A DNA stretch of 14,707 bases from JALZHR01 sp036389695 (GTDB lineage: Bacteria; Acidobacteriota; Blastocatellia; Pyrinomonadales; Pyrinomonadaceae), in NCBI GenBank assembly GCA_036389695.1, contig DASVWG010000399.1:1-14707 (forward strand). The letters are read 5' to 3'. The notes under the pieces were generated by a model, which was not told where the DNA came from, searched no databases, and saw only the letters and a list, made by a program, of their open reading frames with translations. Positions 8,166-14,630 of this stretch are shown here, piece after piece. The translations under genes and the position numbers were made by a program. Each line of letters starts with the position of its first letter. The first letter of the stretch is position 1.

Positions 8166-10076
8166 ATGAAAACCAAACGAGTTTTTATTTTATTCGTCAT
8201 TTTTATTTCGATGTTCGGCGGCGCTTTCGCGCAGAAAAACGAGCCTTTGTCGCGGCGTCTGGCGGATACTCTGATGAACCGCATCTGGCTCGAAGACGAC
8301 GGCACGCCCGCCGGAATTCCGCGAAACTGGACTTACGAGCAGGGCGTGCAGCTGAAAGCCGTCGAGCAGATGTGGTATGCGACGGGCGAGGCGAAATATT
8401 TTAATTTCATCAAGGCGGGGATGGATTTCTGGTATGACAAAGACGGAAATTTACGCGGCTACGACCTCGACGAATACAACATCGACCACGTCACGCCCGG
8501 ACGCGCGCTGCTGACGCTTTATCGCGTGACGAACGACGAAAAATATAAAAAATCGGTTGAGCTGATTCGCTCGCAATTAAAGACGCACCCGCGCACGAAA
8601 GAAGGCGGCTTCTGGCACAAAAATATTTACCCGTTCCAGATGTGGCTCGACGGGCTTTATATGGGCGAGCCGTTTTACGCCGAATATTCGCAGGTTTTCG
8701 GCGAAGACAACTGGAACGACATCGCCAATCAATTCGTCTGGATGGAAAAACACGCGCGCGATTCGAAAACCGGCTTGCTTTATCACGGCTGGGACGAATC
8801 GCGGCAGCAAAAATGGGCGAACAGGGAAACCGGCTTAAGCCCGCACATCTGGGGACGCGCGATGGGCTGGTATGCGATTGCGCTGGTCGATGTTCTGGAT
8901 TATTTTCCGAAAAATCATCCGCGCCGCAGCGAGCTTGTCGGCATTTTAAACCGCGAAGCCGAAGCGATTGCGAAATATCAGGACAAGGACGGGCTTTGGT
9001 GGGACATCGTCGATTTACAGGGAAAAGAGAAAAATTATCACGAATCTTCGGCGTCCGCGATGTTCGTTTACGCGCTCGCCAAAGGCGTGCGGCAGGGAAA
9101 TCTGCCGGAAAAATATTTAAACACGGCGCAGAAAGGCTGGGCGGGAATCAGGAAGGAATTTATCAAGGAAAAAGCGGATGGAACGCTTGATTGGGAAGGC
9201 ACGGTTTCGGTTTCGGGCTTGGGCGGAAAGCCTTATCGCGACGGCAGTTACGAGTATTACATGAGCGAAAAGCTGCGGACGAACGACGCCAAAGGCTTAG
9301 CTCCGGCGGTGATGGCGGCAATCGAGATGGAAAATCTGGAAAAGGGAAGAACCGGCGCGGGCAAAACCATTCTGCTCGACGATTACTTCAATCACGAAGT
9401 CCGGAAAGACGGCTCGGTCTGGCATTACAAATGGCGCGAAAAAAATCATCCCGGTTTTTACGCGTGGGGCAAACAGTTTGAATCTTACGGCGCGATGCTC
9501 GACACGCTTTCGACCGCGCCGACCGCCGCGAATCTGAAAAACGCGGACGTTTACATCATCGTCGACCCCGACACGGACAAGGAAACCGAAAAGCCGAATT
9601 ACGTTTCGCAGGCGGACGCGAAAGCGATTGCCGGATGGGTCAAAGCGGGCGGCGTTTTGGTTTTGCTGGGCAATGATTTCGGCAATTCGGAATTTGATAA
9701 TTTCAACGTTCTGGCGCGGCGGTTCGGCATCGAATTTAACAAGGACAGCAAATATCGCGTGCAGAACAACAATTTTGTCGAAGGCAAAATTACCGTGACG
9801 GACGGCAATCCGATTTTTAAGACGGCGCGGACGCTTTATTTGAAAGAGATTTCGACTTTAAACGTTTCGCCGCCCGCGAAAACCATTCTCGAAGCCAGCG
9901 GCGACAAGATTATGGCGACGGCAAAATACGGCAAGGGAACGGTTTTCGCCGTCGGCGACCCGTGGCTTTATAACGAATACGTTGACGGCAGAAAGCTGCC
10001 CGCCGAATATGAGAATTTGAAAGCCGCGCAGGATTTGAGCGCGTGGCTTTTGGCGCAAACGCGAAAGAAAAAATAA
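8166..10076 (+). CDS. GH105 unsaturated rhamnogalacturonyl hydrolase with C-terminal extra domain
   Basis: Removes the 4,5-unsaturated uronate left at the non-reducing end of pectin fragments by lyases. 636 residues, well above the ~370 of a single-domain GH105 such as B. subtilis YteR. Sec signal (MKTKRVFILFVIFISMFGGA, cleavage near FAQ). Residues ~28-375 form the alpha/alpha-barrel: NIDHVTPGRALLTLYRVT, FQMWLDGLYMGEPFYAEY with catalytic D162, YHGWDES with H207, HIWGRAMGWYA, and NYHESSASAMFVYALAKG. Residues ~400-636 are a second alpha/beta domain (ADVYIIVDPDTD, IAGWVKAGGVLVLLGND, YGKGTVFAVGDPWLYNEY) that looks like a DUF4350/ThuA-type class I amidotransferase-like fold; its function is unknown. 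A purine-rich AAAGAG 5 bases before the ATG may be the ribosome site. The signal peptide is notable because many GH105 enzymes are cytoplasmic. Confidence 0.93.
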   Translation: MKTKRVFILFVIFISMFGGAFAQKNEPLSRRLADTLMNRIWLEDDGTPAGIPRNWTYEQGVQLKAVEQMWYATGEAKYFNFIKAGMDFWYDKDGNLRGYDLDEYNIDHVTPGRALLTLYRVTNDEKYKKSVELIRSQLKTHPRTKEGGFWHKNIYPFQMWLDGLYMGEPFYAEYSQVFGEDNWNDIANQFVWMEKHARDSKTGLLYHGWDESRQQKWANRETGLSPHIWGRAMGWYAIALVDVLDYFPKNHPRRSELVGILNREAEAIAKYQDKDGLWWDIVDLQGKEKNYHESSASAMFVYALAKGVRQGNLPEKYLNTAQKGWAGIRKEFIKEKADGTLDWEGTVSVSGLGGKPYRDGSYEYYMSEKLRTNDAKGLAPAVMAAIEMENLEKGRTGAGKTILLDDYFNHEVRKDGSVWHYKWREKNHPGFYAWGKQFESYGAMLDTLSTAPTAANLKNADVYIIVDPDTDKETEKPNYVSQADAKAIAGWVKAGGVLVLLGNDFGNSEFDNFNVLARRFGIEFNKDSKYRVQNNNFVEGKITVTDGNPIFKTARTLYLKEISTLNVSPPAKTILEASGDKIMATAKYGKGTVFAVGDPWLYNEYVDGRKLPAEYENLKAAQDLSAWLLAQTRKKK

Positions 10077-10091
10077 AATCGCAGCAGGAAA

Positions 10092-10226
10092 TGTAGGGGC
10101 ACGCCCGCGTGCCTGCCCAAAGCGTTCGACAGAACGCTAATCAATTCTAATTAAATTCAACGTTGAATTTAATTAATCATTTATTCGCTCTCGCTCATTG
10201 GGCAGGCACGCGGGCGTGCCCCTACA
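10092..10226. repeat. Family B inverted-repeat element
   Basis: Perfect 29-base arms at 10092-10120 and 10198-10226 (core GGGGCACGCCCGCGTGCCTG and its complement). Inside are a small hairpin at 10121-10138 (AGCGTTC, loop GACA, GAACGCT) and a separate 28-base palindrome. It begins 15 bases after the GH105 stop. The arm sequence is unrelated to families A, C and D. A TTG inside the right arm (10198) opens a frame into the cupin gene but is not its true start. Confidence 0.92.
10148..10175. repeat. 28-base perfect AT-rich palindrome
   Basis: Bases 10148-10175 are a perfect palindrome centred between 10161 and 10162 (central TTCAACGTTGAA). It sits in the middle of the family B element. It could be a cruciform or hairpin tip, or an operator for a dimeric regulator; nothing in the sequence decides between these. 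Confidence 0.8.
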
Positions 10227-10269
10227 GGCTTGTTTGAGAATTAAATTTTCAAAACAACTTTTTAAAATT

Positions 10270-10773
10270 ATGACAAAAAATATCTTTGGAATCTTCGTTT
10301 TAATCTGCGCCTTTTCGCTCGTTTCGTTTGCTCAGACGCGCGAGCCTGCCGCGCCGATTCGCCCCTATGTCGTTTTGAAAAAGCAATCGCTCGACGATTT
10401 GGAGAAGAAATTGAGCGTCGATAACAAGGTCGAAGATTTAATCGGCGGCGCGGGAATGGAGCTGCGCGTCGCCGTCCAGCACGATAAAAAGCGCGACACT
10501 GCGGAAGCGGAAAGTCACGATGCTTCGGACGATGTTTATTACGTTCTGGAAGGCGCGGCGAGCTTGACGCTCGGCGGCAAGCTGGAAAATCCGCGCGAAA
10601 TTTCAACCGGCGAATGGCGCGCGGCGCGCATTGTCGGCGGCGAGACGTTTGAAATTAAAAAAGGCGATTTGATAATCGTTCCGCGCGGCACGCCGCATCA
10701 TCGCATCAACGCGAAAGGCAAAGAATTTTCGCTGATTCTCATCAAGATTTTTGCCGAGCCGCTGAAAAAATAA
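10270..10773 (+). CDS. Secreted cupin-domain protein, function unknown
   Basis: Small predicted extracytoplasmic beta-barrel protein of 167 residues from the ATG at 10270. This start is chosen because it begins directly with a signal peptide (MTKNIFGIFVLICAFSLVSF, then AQ). A longer in-frame reading from TTG at 10198 would translate the repeat arm and is rejected. Cupin motif 1 is degenerate (ESHDASDDVYYVLEGAA: one His, two Asp, and a Glu-Gly turn), and motif 2 is GDLIIVPRGTPHHRIN with the metal-ligand His. A metal site is plausible but incomplete compared with the classical HxH pattern. Its place between pectin-degrading enzymes and the regulator suggests a role in uronate or oligosaccharide handling. 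It is longer than the ~110-residue cytoplasmic cupin KdgF and exported, so that name is not given. Confidence 0.8.
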   Translation: MTKNIFGIFVLICAFSLVSFAQTREPAAPIRPYVVLKKQSLDDLEKKLSVDNKVEDLIGGAGMELRVAVQHDKKRDTAEAESHDASDDVYYVLEGAASLTLGGKLENPREISTGEWRAARIVGGETFEIKKGDLIIVPRGTPHHRINAKGKEFSLILIKIFAEPLKK

Positions 10774-10801
10774 AACTTAAAAGCAAATAAAAAGAGCGCA
10801 A

Positions 10802-10820
10802 AAGCTTTGCCCGAAAGCTT
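10802..10820. repeat. Small hairpin after the cupin gene
   Basis: AAGCTTT (10802-10808), loop GCCCG, AAAGCTT (10814-10820): a perfect 7-base stem 29 bases after the cupin stop. There is no T run, so termination is possible but weakly supported. Confidence 0.35.
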
Positions 10821-10826
10821 CGGAAA

Positions 10827-10857
10827 GCGGAATTAAATTTTTTCGACAAAATTCCGC
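10827..10857. repeat. Inverted repeat in the gntR promoter region
   Basis: GCGGAATT (10827-10834) is repeated inverted as AATTCCGC (10850-10857), with a 15-base T-rich spacer. It overlaps the possible -35 of the gntR promoter and precedes the regulator by 70 bases, so an autoregulatory operator is a reasonable guess. A terminator for the cupin gene is the alternative. Confidence 0.4.
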
Positions 10858-10871
10858 ATCTGCGCTACTAT
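10842..10871 (+). promoter_or_regulatory. Possible promoter of the gntR gene
   Basis: TTCGAC (10842-10847) and TACTAT (10866-10871), separated by 18 bases, resemble sigma-70 type -35 and -10 boxes. The start codon follows about 57 bases later. Match by eye only; acidobacterial promoters are poorly defined. Confidence 0.3.
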
Positions 10872-10927
10872 AAAGCTAAGTTGGAGCAAATCCGCAAAAT
10901 CGTCGTCGGCTTCGACAGAAAGATTAA

Positions 10928-11695
10928 ATGTCAGACTCGAAAAAAGACATTTTTAAAACGATAGAAATCGAAAAGGGCATCAACACCTCGGAAGAGGTCG
11001 TTTCGCAGCTGCGAAATATGATTCACAGCGGCGCTCTCTCGGCGGGCGACCGTCTGCCGCCGGAACGCGATTTGGCGAAATTGCTCGGCGTCAGTCGCCC
11101 GACTCTGCGCGCCGGAATTCGCTCGCTCGCCAGCGTCGGAATTTTGCAGTCGCGGCAGGGCGCGGGAACTTTCGTCGCCGAAGCCGAAGAATCGCCGACG
11201 CTCGACAGCAGCCCGCTTCGTCTGATGGCGTCTTTGCACGGATTTACTTCGGACGAGATGTTCGAGGCGCGCCTGTCTCTGGAGATGAGCATCGCCGGGC
11301 TCGCCGCCGAGCGCGCGACCAGCGAGCAGATGACGCAGATGGCGGAAGAAGTGGCGGGAATGTATGCCTCGCTCGAAGAGCCGGAGCAGTATCTCGTCCA
11401 CGATATGCGCTTTCATCAAATCATCGCCGCCGCCTCGCAAAATCGAATTTTGACGGCGCTGATGAATATGGTCGCGACGATTTTGTTTGAATATCGCAGC
11501 AAAACCGTCAGGCGCGCGACCGACCTCAAGGAATCGGCGGAACAGCACCGGAACATTTACCGCGCCATGCGCGACCGCAATCCGGAAGCCGCCCGCAACG
11601 CCATGCGCGACCATTTGATTGAAACGCAGAAAGCGCAGCGTATGGAAGTCGAAGGAAATTTCGCCGCCGACAACGGGCACGGGAAAAAATCCTGA
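10928..11695 (+). CDS. GntR-family transcription regulator, FadR subfamily (FCD domain)
   Basis: Cytoplasmic DNA-binding regulator, 255 residues, usual size for the subfamily. The N-terminal winged helix (~18-85) shows MIHSGALSAGDRLPPERDLA, then LGVSRPTLRAGIRSLASVGI, and the wing RQGAGTFV. The C-terminal all-helical FCD domain (~105-235) carries the metal-binding set D159, H163, H207 and H229; their spacing (4, 44, 22) is close to that of metal-bound FCD proteins of known structure. Such proteins usually sense carboxylates or sugar acids. In this setting it likely represses the pectin genes in the absence of a galacturonate- or lyase-derived ligand (inference). A weak purine-rich AGAAAGA precedes the ATG by 4 bases. 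It may also regulate itself through the inverted repeat upstream. Family certain; target and ligand unknown. Confidence 0.92.
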   Translation: MSDSKKDIFKTIEIEKGINTSEEVVSQLRNMIHSGALSAGDRLPPERDLAKLLGVSRPTLRAGIRSLASVGILQSRQGAGTFVAEAEESPTLDSSPLRLMASLHGFTSDEMFEARLSLEMSIAGLAAERATSEQMTQMAEEVAGMYASLEEPEQYLVHDMRFHQIIAAASQNRILTALMNMVATILFEYRSKTVRRATDLKESAEQHRNIYRAMRDRNPEAARNAMRDHLIETQKAQRMEVEGNFAADNGHGKKS

Positions 11696-11748
11696 AGTCG
11701 GTTTTCAAAATTTTTATAAAACAATTTTTCGTTGAATTTATTAGAAAA

Positions 11749-11826
11749 CAGGCAGAAACGCGACAGTCATGGAGCGTGTTCTTTAACGATAAGAGACACG
11801 CTCCATAACTGTCGCGTTTCTGCCTG
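11749..11826. repeat. Family D long hairpin directly before the GH43 gene
   Basis: 31-base arms at 11749-11779 and 11796-11826 (outer CAGGCAGAAACGCGACAGTC) pair with a single mismatch, which is a G:T wobble in RNA, around a 16-base loop. Unlike families A-C it has almost no centre, so it is one continuous stem. It ends 7 bases before the GH43 ATG and begins 53 bases after the gntR stop. It may terminate gntR transcripts, control entry of ribosomes into the GH43 gene, or simply be a REP-like element. Confidence 0.92.
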
Positions 11827-11833
11827 CAATTGT

Positions 11834-13462
11834 ATGAAACATAAATCTTTTCTCGCTACACGCGCCTTCTTGATTTTGCTGACGTTGATTTTTTCGCTTG
11901 ATTCGGCGGCGCAGACAAAATCAAAAGTTTGGGTTGCCGACAACGGCGACGGAACTTATAAAAATCCTATCCTGCACGCCGATTATTCCGACCCGGACGC
12001 GATTCGCGTCGGCGAGGATTTTTATATGACGGCTTCAAGCTTCAACGCCGCGCCCGGTTTGCCGATTTTGCATTCGAAGGATTTGGTCAACTGGCGTCTT
12101 ATAAATTACGTTTTTCCAAAACAGTCGCCCGCCGATGTTTTCGATAAACCGCAGCACGGCGGCGGAGTTTGGGCGCCGTCGATTCGCCATCACAACGGCG
12201 AATTTTATATTTTTTATCCCGACCCGGACACCGGCATTTATATGACGAAAACGAAAAATCCGGCGGGCGAATGGTCGAAGCCGGTTTTAATCAAGGAAGC
12301 GAAAGGCTGGATTGACCCGTGCCCGCTCTGGGACGAAGACGGCAGCGCTTATCTGGTCAGCGCGTTTGCCGGAAGCCGCGCCGGGATAAAGACCGTTTTA
12401 ATCGTGAGTAAAATGAGCGCGGACGGCACGCGCCTGCTTGACGACGGCGTGCTGGTTTTTGACGGTCACGACGCGCATCCGACCGTCGAAGGTCCGAAAT
12501 TTTACAAGCGCGGGCAGTTTTATTATATTTTCGCTCCGGCGGGCGGGGTTTCGACCGGCTGGCAATTGGTTCTGCGTTCGAAAAATATTTATGGACCTTA
12601 TGACGAAAAAATCGTTCTGGCGCAGGGAAATACAACAATAAACGGACCGCATCAGGGCGCGTGGGTTGACACGGCGACGGGCGAGGATTGGTTTCTGCAT
12701 TTTCAGGACAAAGGCGCGTATGGCAGAATCGTGCATCTCCAGCCTTTGAAATGGGTTAACGATTTTCCGGTGATGGGAGTCGATAAGGACGGCGACGGCA
12801 CGGGTGAGCCGGTTTTGACATTCAAAAAGCCGAACGTCGGGCGGACTTTCCCGATTGAAACGCCGCCGGAATCCGATGAATTTAACGACGCGAAAATCGG
12901 CTTGCAATGGCAGTGGCAGGCGAACCCGCAAGCGGCTTGGGCGTTTACGTTTCCGCCGAAAGGCGTCTTGAAAATGTTTTCCGTCCAGACGCCGGAAAAT
13001 TACAAAAATTTGTGGGATTTGCCGAACCTGCTTTTGCAGAAATTTCCCGCCGAAGAATTTACCGCGACGACGAAAGTCACTCTGACGCCGCGTTTTGAAG
13101 GCGAAAAATTCGCGCTTCTGGTGATGGGACTTGATTATTCATACATCGGCGTGACAAACAAAAGCGGCAAGCTTTACGTCGCGCAAGTAACGGCGAAAGA
13201 CGCCGACAAGGGAAACGCCGAAGCGGAAAACGTGCCGTTTTTGCTGAACGAAAAAACGTTCTACCTGCGCGTCAAAGTCGCCAAAGGCGCGATGTGCAGC
13301 TTCAGCTTCAGCGCCGACGGCAAAAATTACACGAATGTCGGCGTGCCTTTCAAAGCGCGAGAGGGAAAATGGGTCGGCGCGCGCATCGGTTTGTTTTTTA
13401 TCCGCAACGGGAAATTTAATGATGCCGGTTCAGCCGATGTCGATTGGTTTCGGATTGAGTAG
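11834..13462 (+). CDS. GH43 family arabinofuranosidase/beta-xylosidase-type hydrolase
   Basis: Predicted exported inverting hydrolase that trims arabinose or xylose residues from pectin or xylan side chains. 542 residues from the ATG at 11834, selected because the Sec signal (MKHKSFLATRAFLILLTLIF, then SLDSAAQ) begins there. An in-frame extension from TTG 11732 would translate the whole hairpin and is rejected. The five-bladed propeller (~35-330) contains the catalytic base D53 in DYSDPDAI, the modulating D161 in GWIDPCPLWDEDG, and the general acid E219 in PTVEGPKFY. A C-terminal beta-sandwich (~345-541) starting at SDEFND is of the beta-xylosidase C2 type and ends ADVDWFRIE. The layout resembles GH43 subfamily 12. 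No Shine-Dalgarno site is visible in the 7 bases after the hairpin. Its stop overlaps the family C element by two bases. Confidence 0.92.
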   Translation: MKHKSFLATRAFLILLTLIFSLDSAAQTKSKVWVADNGDGTYKNPILHADYSDPDAIRVGEDFYMTASSFNAAPGLPILHSKDLVNWRLINYVFPKQSPADVFDKPQHGGGVWAPSIRHHNGEFYIFYPDPDTGIYMTKTKNPAGEWSKPVLIKEAKGWIDPCPLWDEDGSAYLVSAFAGSRAGIKTVLIVSKMSADGTRLLDDGVLVFDGHDAHPTVEGPKFYKRGQFYYIFAPAGGVSTGWQLVLRSKNIYGPYDEKIVLAQGNTTINGPHQGAWVDTATGEDWFLHFQDKGAYGRIVHLQPLKWVNDFPVMGVDKDGDGTGEPVLTFKKPNVGRTFPIETPPESDEFNDAKIGLQWQWQANPQAAWAFTFPPKGVLKMFSVQTPENYKNLWDLPNLLLQKFPAEEFTATTKVTLTPRFEGEKFALLVMGLDYSYIGVTNKSGKLYVAQVTAKDADKGNAEAENVPFLLNEKTFYLRVKVAKGAMCSFSFSADGKNYTNVGVPFKAREGKWVGARIGLFFIRNGKFNDAGSADVDWFRIE

Positions 13463-13610
13463 CGGAAGCCCGCGCGTCAGCAAGGGCGGATTCAGATTTG
13501 GGATTGCGGAATATGGCTTTCTGATTTGAAGTCAATCGACGACCAATCTAAAATCTAAAGTCTAAAATCGTCAGTCGTTTTCCGCCCTTGCTGACGCGCG
13601 GGCTTCCGCT
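13461..13610. repeat. Family C inverted-repeat element, complete copy
   Basis: Perfect 30-base arms at 13461-13490 and 13581-13610 (core GAAGCCCGCGCGTCAGCAAG and complement). The left arm contains the last two bases of the GH43 stop. The centre has 7-base periodic tracts on both flanks, in mirrored sense: GATTCAG/ATTTGGG/ATTGCGG near the left arm, and AATCTAA, AATCTAA, AGTCTAA (13545-13565) near the right arm. Confidence 0.92.
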
Positions 13611-13634
13611 TCGTTTCAGCAAGTTTTCAGAATA

Positions 13635-14624
13635 ATGATTACCACGCTTCAACAACACGTCGTGCAGGAACAGGCGGCGATGTCGGATTCGCTGAACGAG
13701 CTGCAATGGATATTTTCCGGCTTGGCGCTGGCGACGAAGATGATTCAGGCGCAGGTTCGCCGCGCGGCACTGGTCAATATTTTAGGCTCGGTCGATGAAA
13801 TCAACGTGCAGGGCGAAGTCCAGCAGAAGCTCGACGTTTACGCGAACGAGACTTTGATAGACTGCTTCAGCCTGCGCGAAAGCATCGGCATTATCGCGTC
13901 TGAGGAAAACGAGCATCCCATAACCGTCGGGCACACTTCGCCGAACGCGCAATACGCGATTGTTTTTGACCCGCTCGACGGCTCTTCAAACATCGACGTC
14001 GCCGTCACCATCGGCACGACTTTTTCGATTTTTCGCCGCCCCGAAACCGGCAATGACGAAGACCCTCTGCAATGGGTTTTGCAGCCGGGCAGACGGCAGA
14101 TTGCCGCCGGTTATGTCGTCTACGGCTCTTCGACCGTGCTGGTTTACAGCATCGGCAACGGCGTTCACGGCTTCACGCTCGACCCTTCGGTCGGCAGTTT
14201 TATCCTGACGCATGAAAATATTCGGATGCCGGAACAGGGAAGTTATTATTCGATAAACGAGGCGTATCACGAAAATTTTCCCGCAGTTTATAACGATTTT
14301 GTCCGCAAATTAAAAAACGGCGTGCTCGGACGGTTTTATTCGTCACGCTTTATCGGCTCGATGGTCGCCGATTTTCACCGCACGCTTTTGCGCGGCGGAA
14401 TTTTTCTGTATCCTTCGACGACGAATTACCCGCAAGGCAGACTGCGGCTTTTATACGAGGCGAATCCGATTGCCTTTCTGGCAGAACACGCGGGCGGCGC
14501 GGCGACCGACGGAAAGCAAAATATTTTAGACGTTCAGCCGCAGGATTTACATCAGCGAACGCCGCTGATTGTCGGCGGGAAATTCGAGATGGCGGAATTC
14601 GAGCGCTGCTGTTCTGAAATGTGA
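13635..14624 (+). CDS. fbp: Fructose-1,6-bisphosphatase, class I
   Basis: Cytoplasmic enzyme that hydrolyses fructose 1,6-bisphosphate to fructose 6-phosphate, the committed step of gluconeogenesis. 329 residues, the normal class I length. The N-terminus (ITTLQQHVVQEQ) fits the family and supports the ATG at 13635, although no strong ribosome site is seen. Motifs: GEVQQKLDVYANE (60-72), the metal ligands E90/E91 in ASEENE, D112 and D115 in VFDPLDGSSNIDV, the substrate-binding stretch YSSRFIGSMVADFHRTLLRG, and E275 in LLYEANPIAFLAEHAGG. Its position after pectinase genes suits growth on uronates, which enter metabolism as pyruvate and triose phosphate and so demand gluconeogenesis; that link is inferred. 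It could equally be an independent housekeeping gene separated by the family C element. Confidence 0.96.
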   Translation: MITTLQQHVVQEQAAMSDSLNELQWIFSGLALATKMIQAQVRRAALVNILGSVDEINVQGEVQQKLDVYANETLIDCFSLRESIGIIASEENEHPITVGHTSPNAQYAIVFDPLDGSSNIDVAVTIGTTFSIFRRPETGNDEDPLQWVLQPGRRQIAAGYVVYGSSTVLVYSIGNGVHGFTLDPSVGSFILTHENIRMPEQGSYYSINEAYHENFPAVYNDFVRKLKNGVLGRFYSSRFIGSMVADFHRTLLRGGIFLYPSTTNYPQGRLRLLYEANPIAFLAEHAGGAATDGKQNILDVQPQDLHQRTPLIVGGKFEMAEFERCCSEM

Positions 14625-14630
14625 TTCTGA

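Noticed and set aside
10198..10269. N-terminal extension of the cupin gene from TTG 10198
   Set aside because: It would translate the family B right arm and put 24 residues before a complete signal peptide; ATG 10270 is preferred.
10270..10773. Naming the cupin KdgF
   Set aside because: KdgF is a shorter cytoplasmic protein; this one is exported, and its first cupin motif is degenerate.
10931..11680. 249-codon open frame on the - strand opposite the gntR gene
   Set aside because: Composition is rich in Arg/Ala with no domain pattern, and it mirrors a well-supported gene. Similar antisense frames at 2891-3466, 6187-6594, 7457-7954 and 12398-12931 have the same cause: high-GC codon positions lacking stops.
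11732..11833. N-terminal extension of the GH43 gene from TTG 11732
   Set aside because: It translates the 31-bp hairpin and precedes a normal Sec signal; ATG 11834 is preferred.
5637..13610. Insertion sequences or MITEs with target-site duplications
   Set aside because: No transposase is encoded and no flanking direct repeats are visible at the outer ends, so only the neutral term inverted-repeat element is used.
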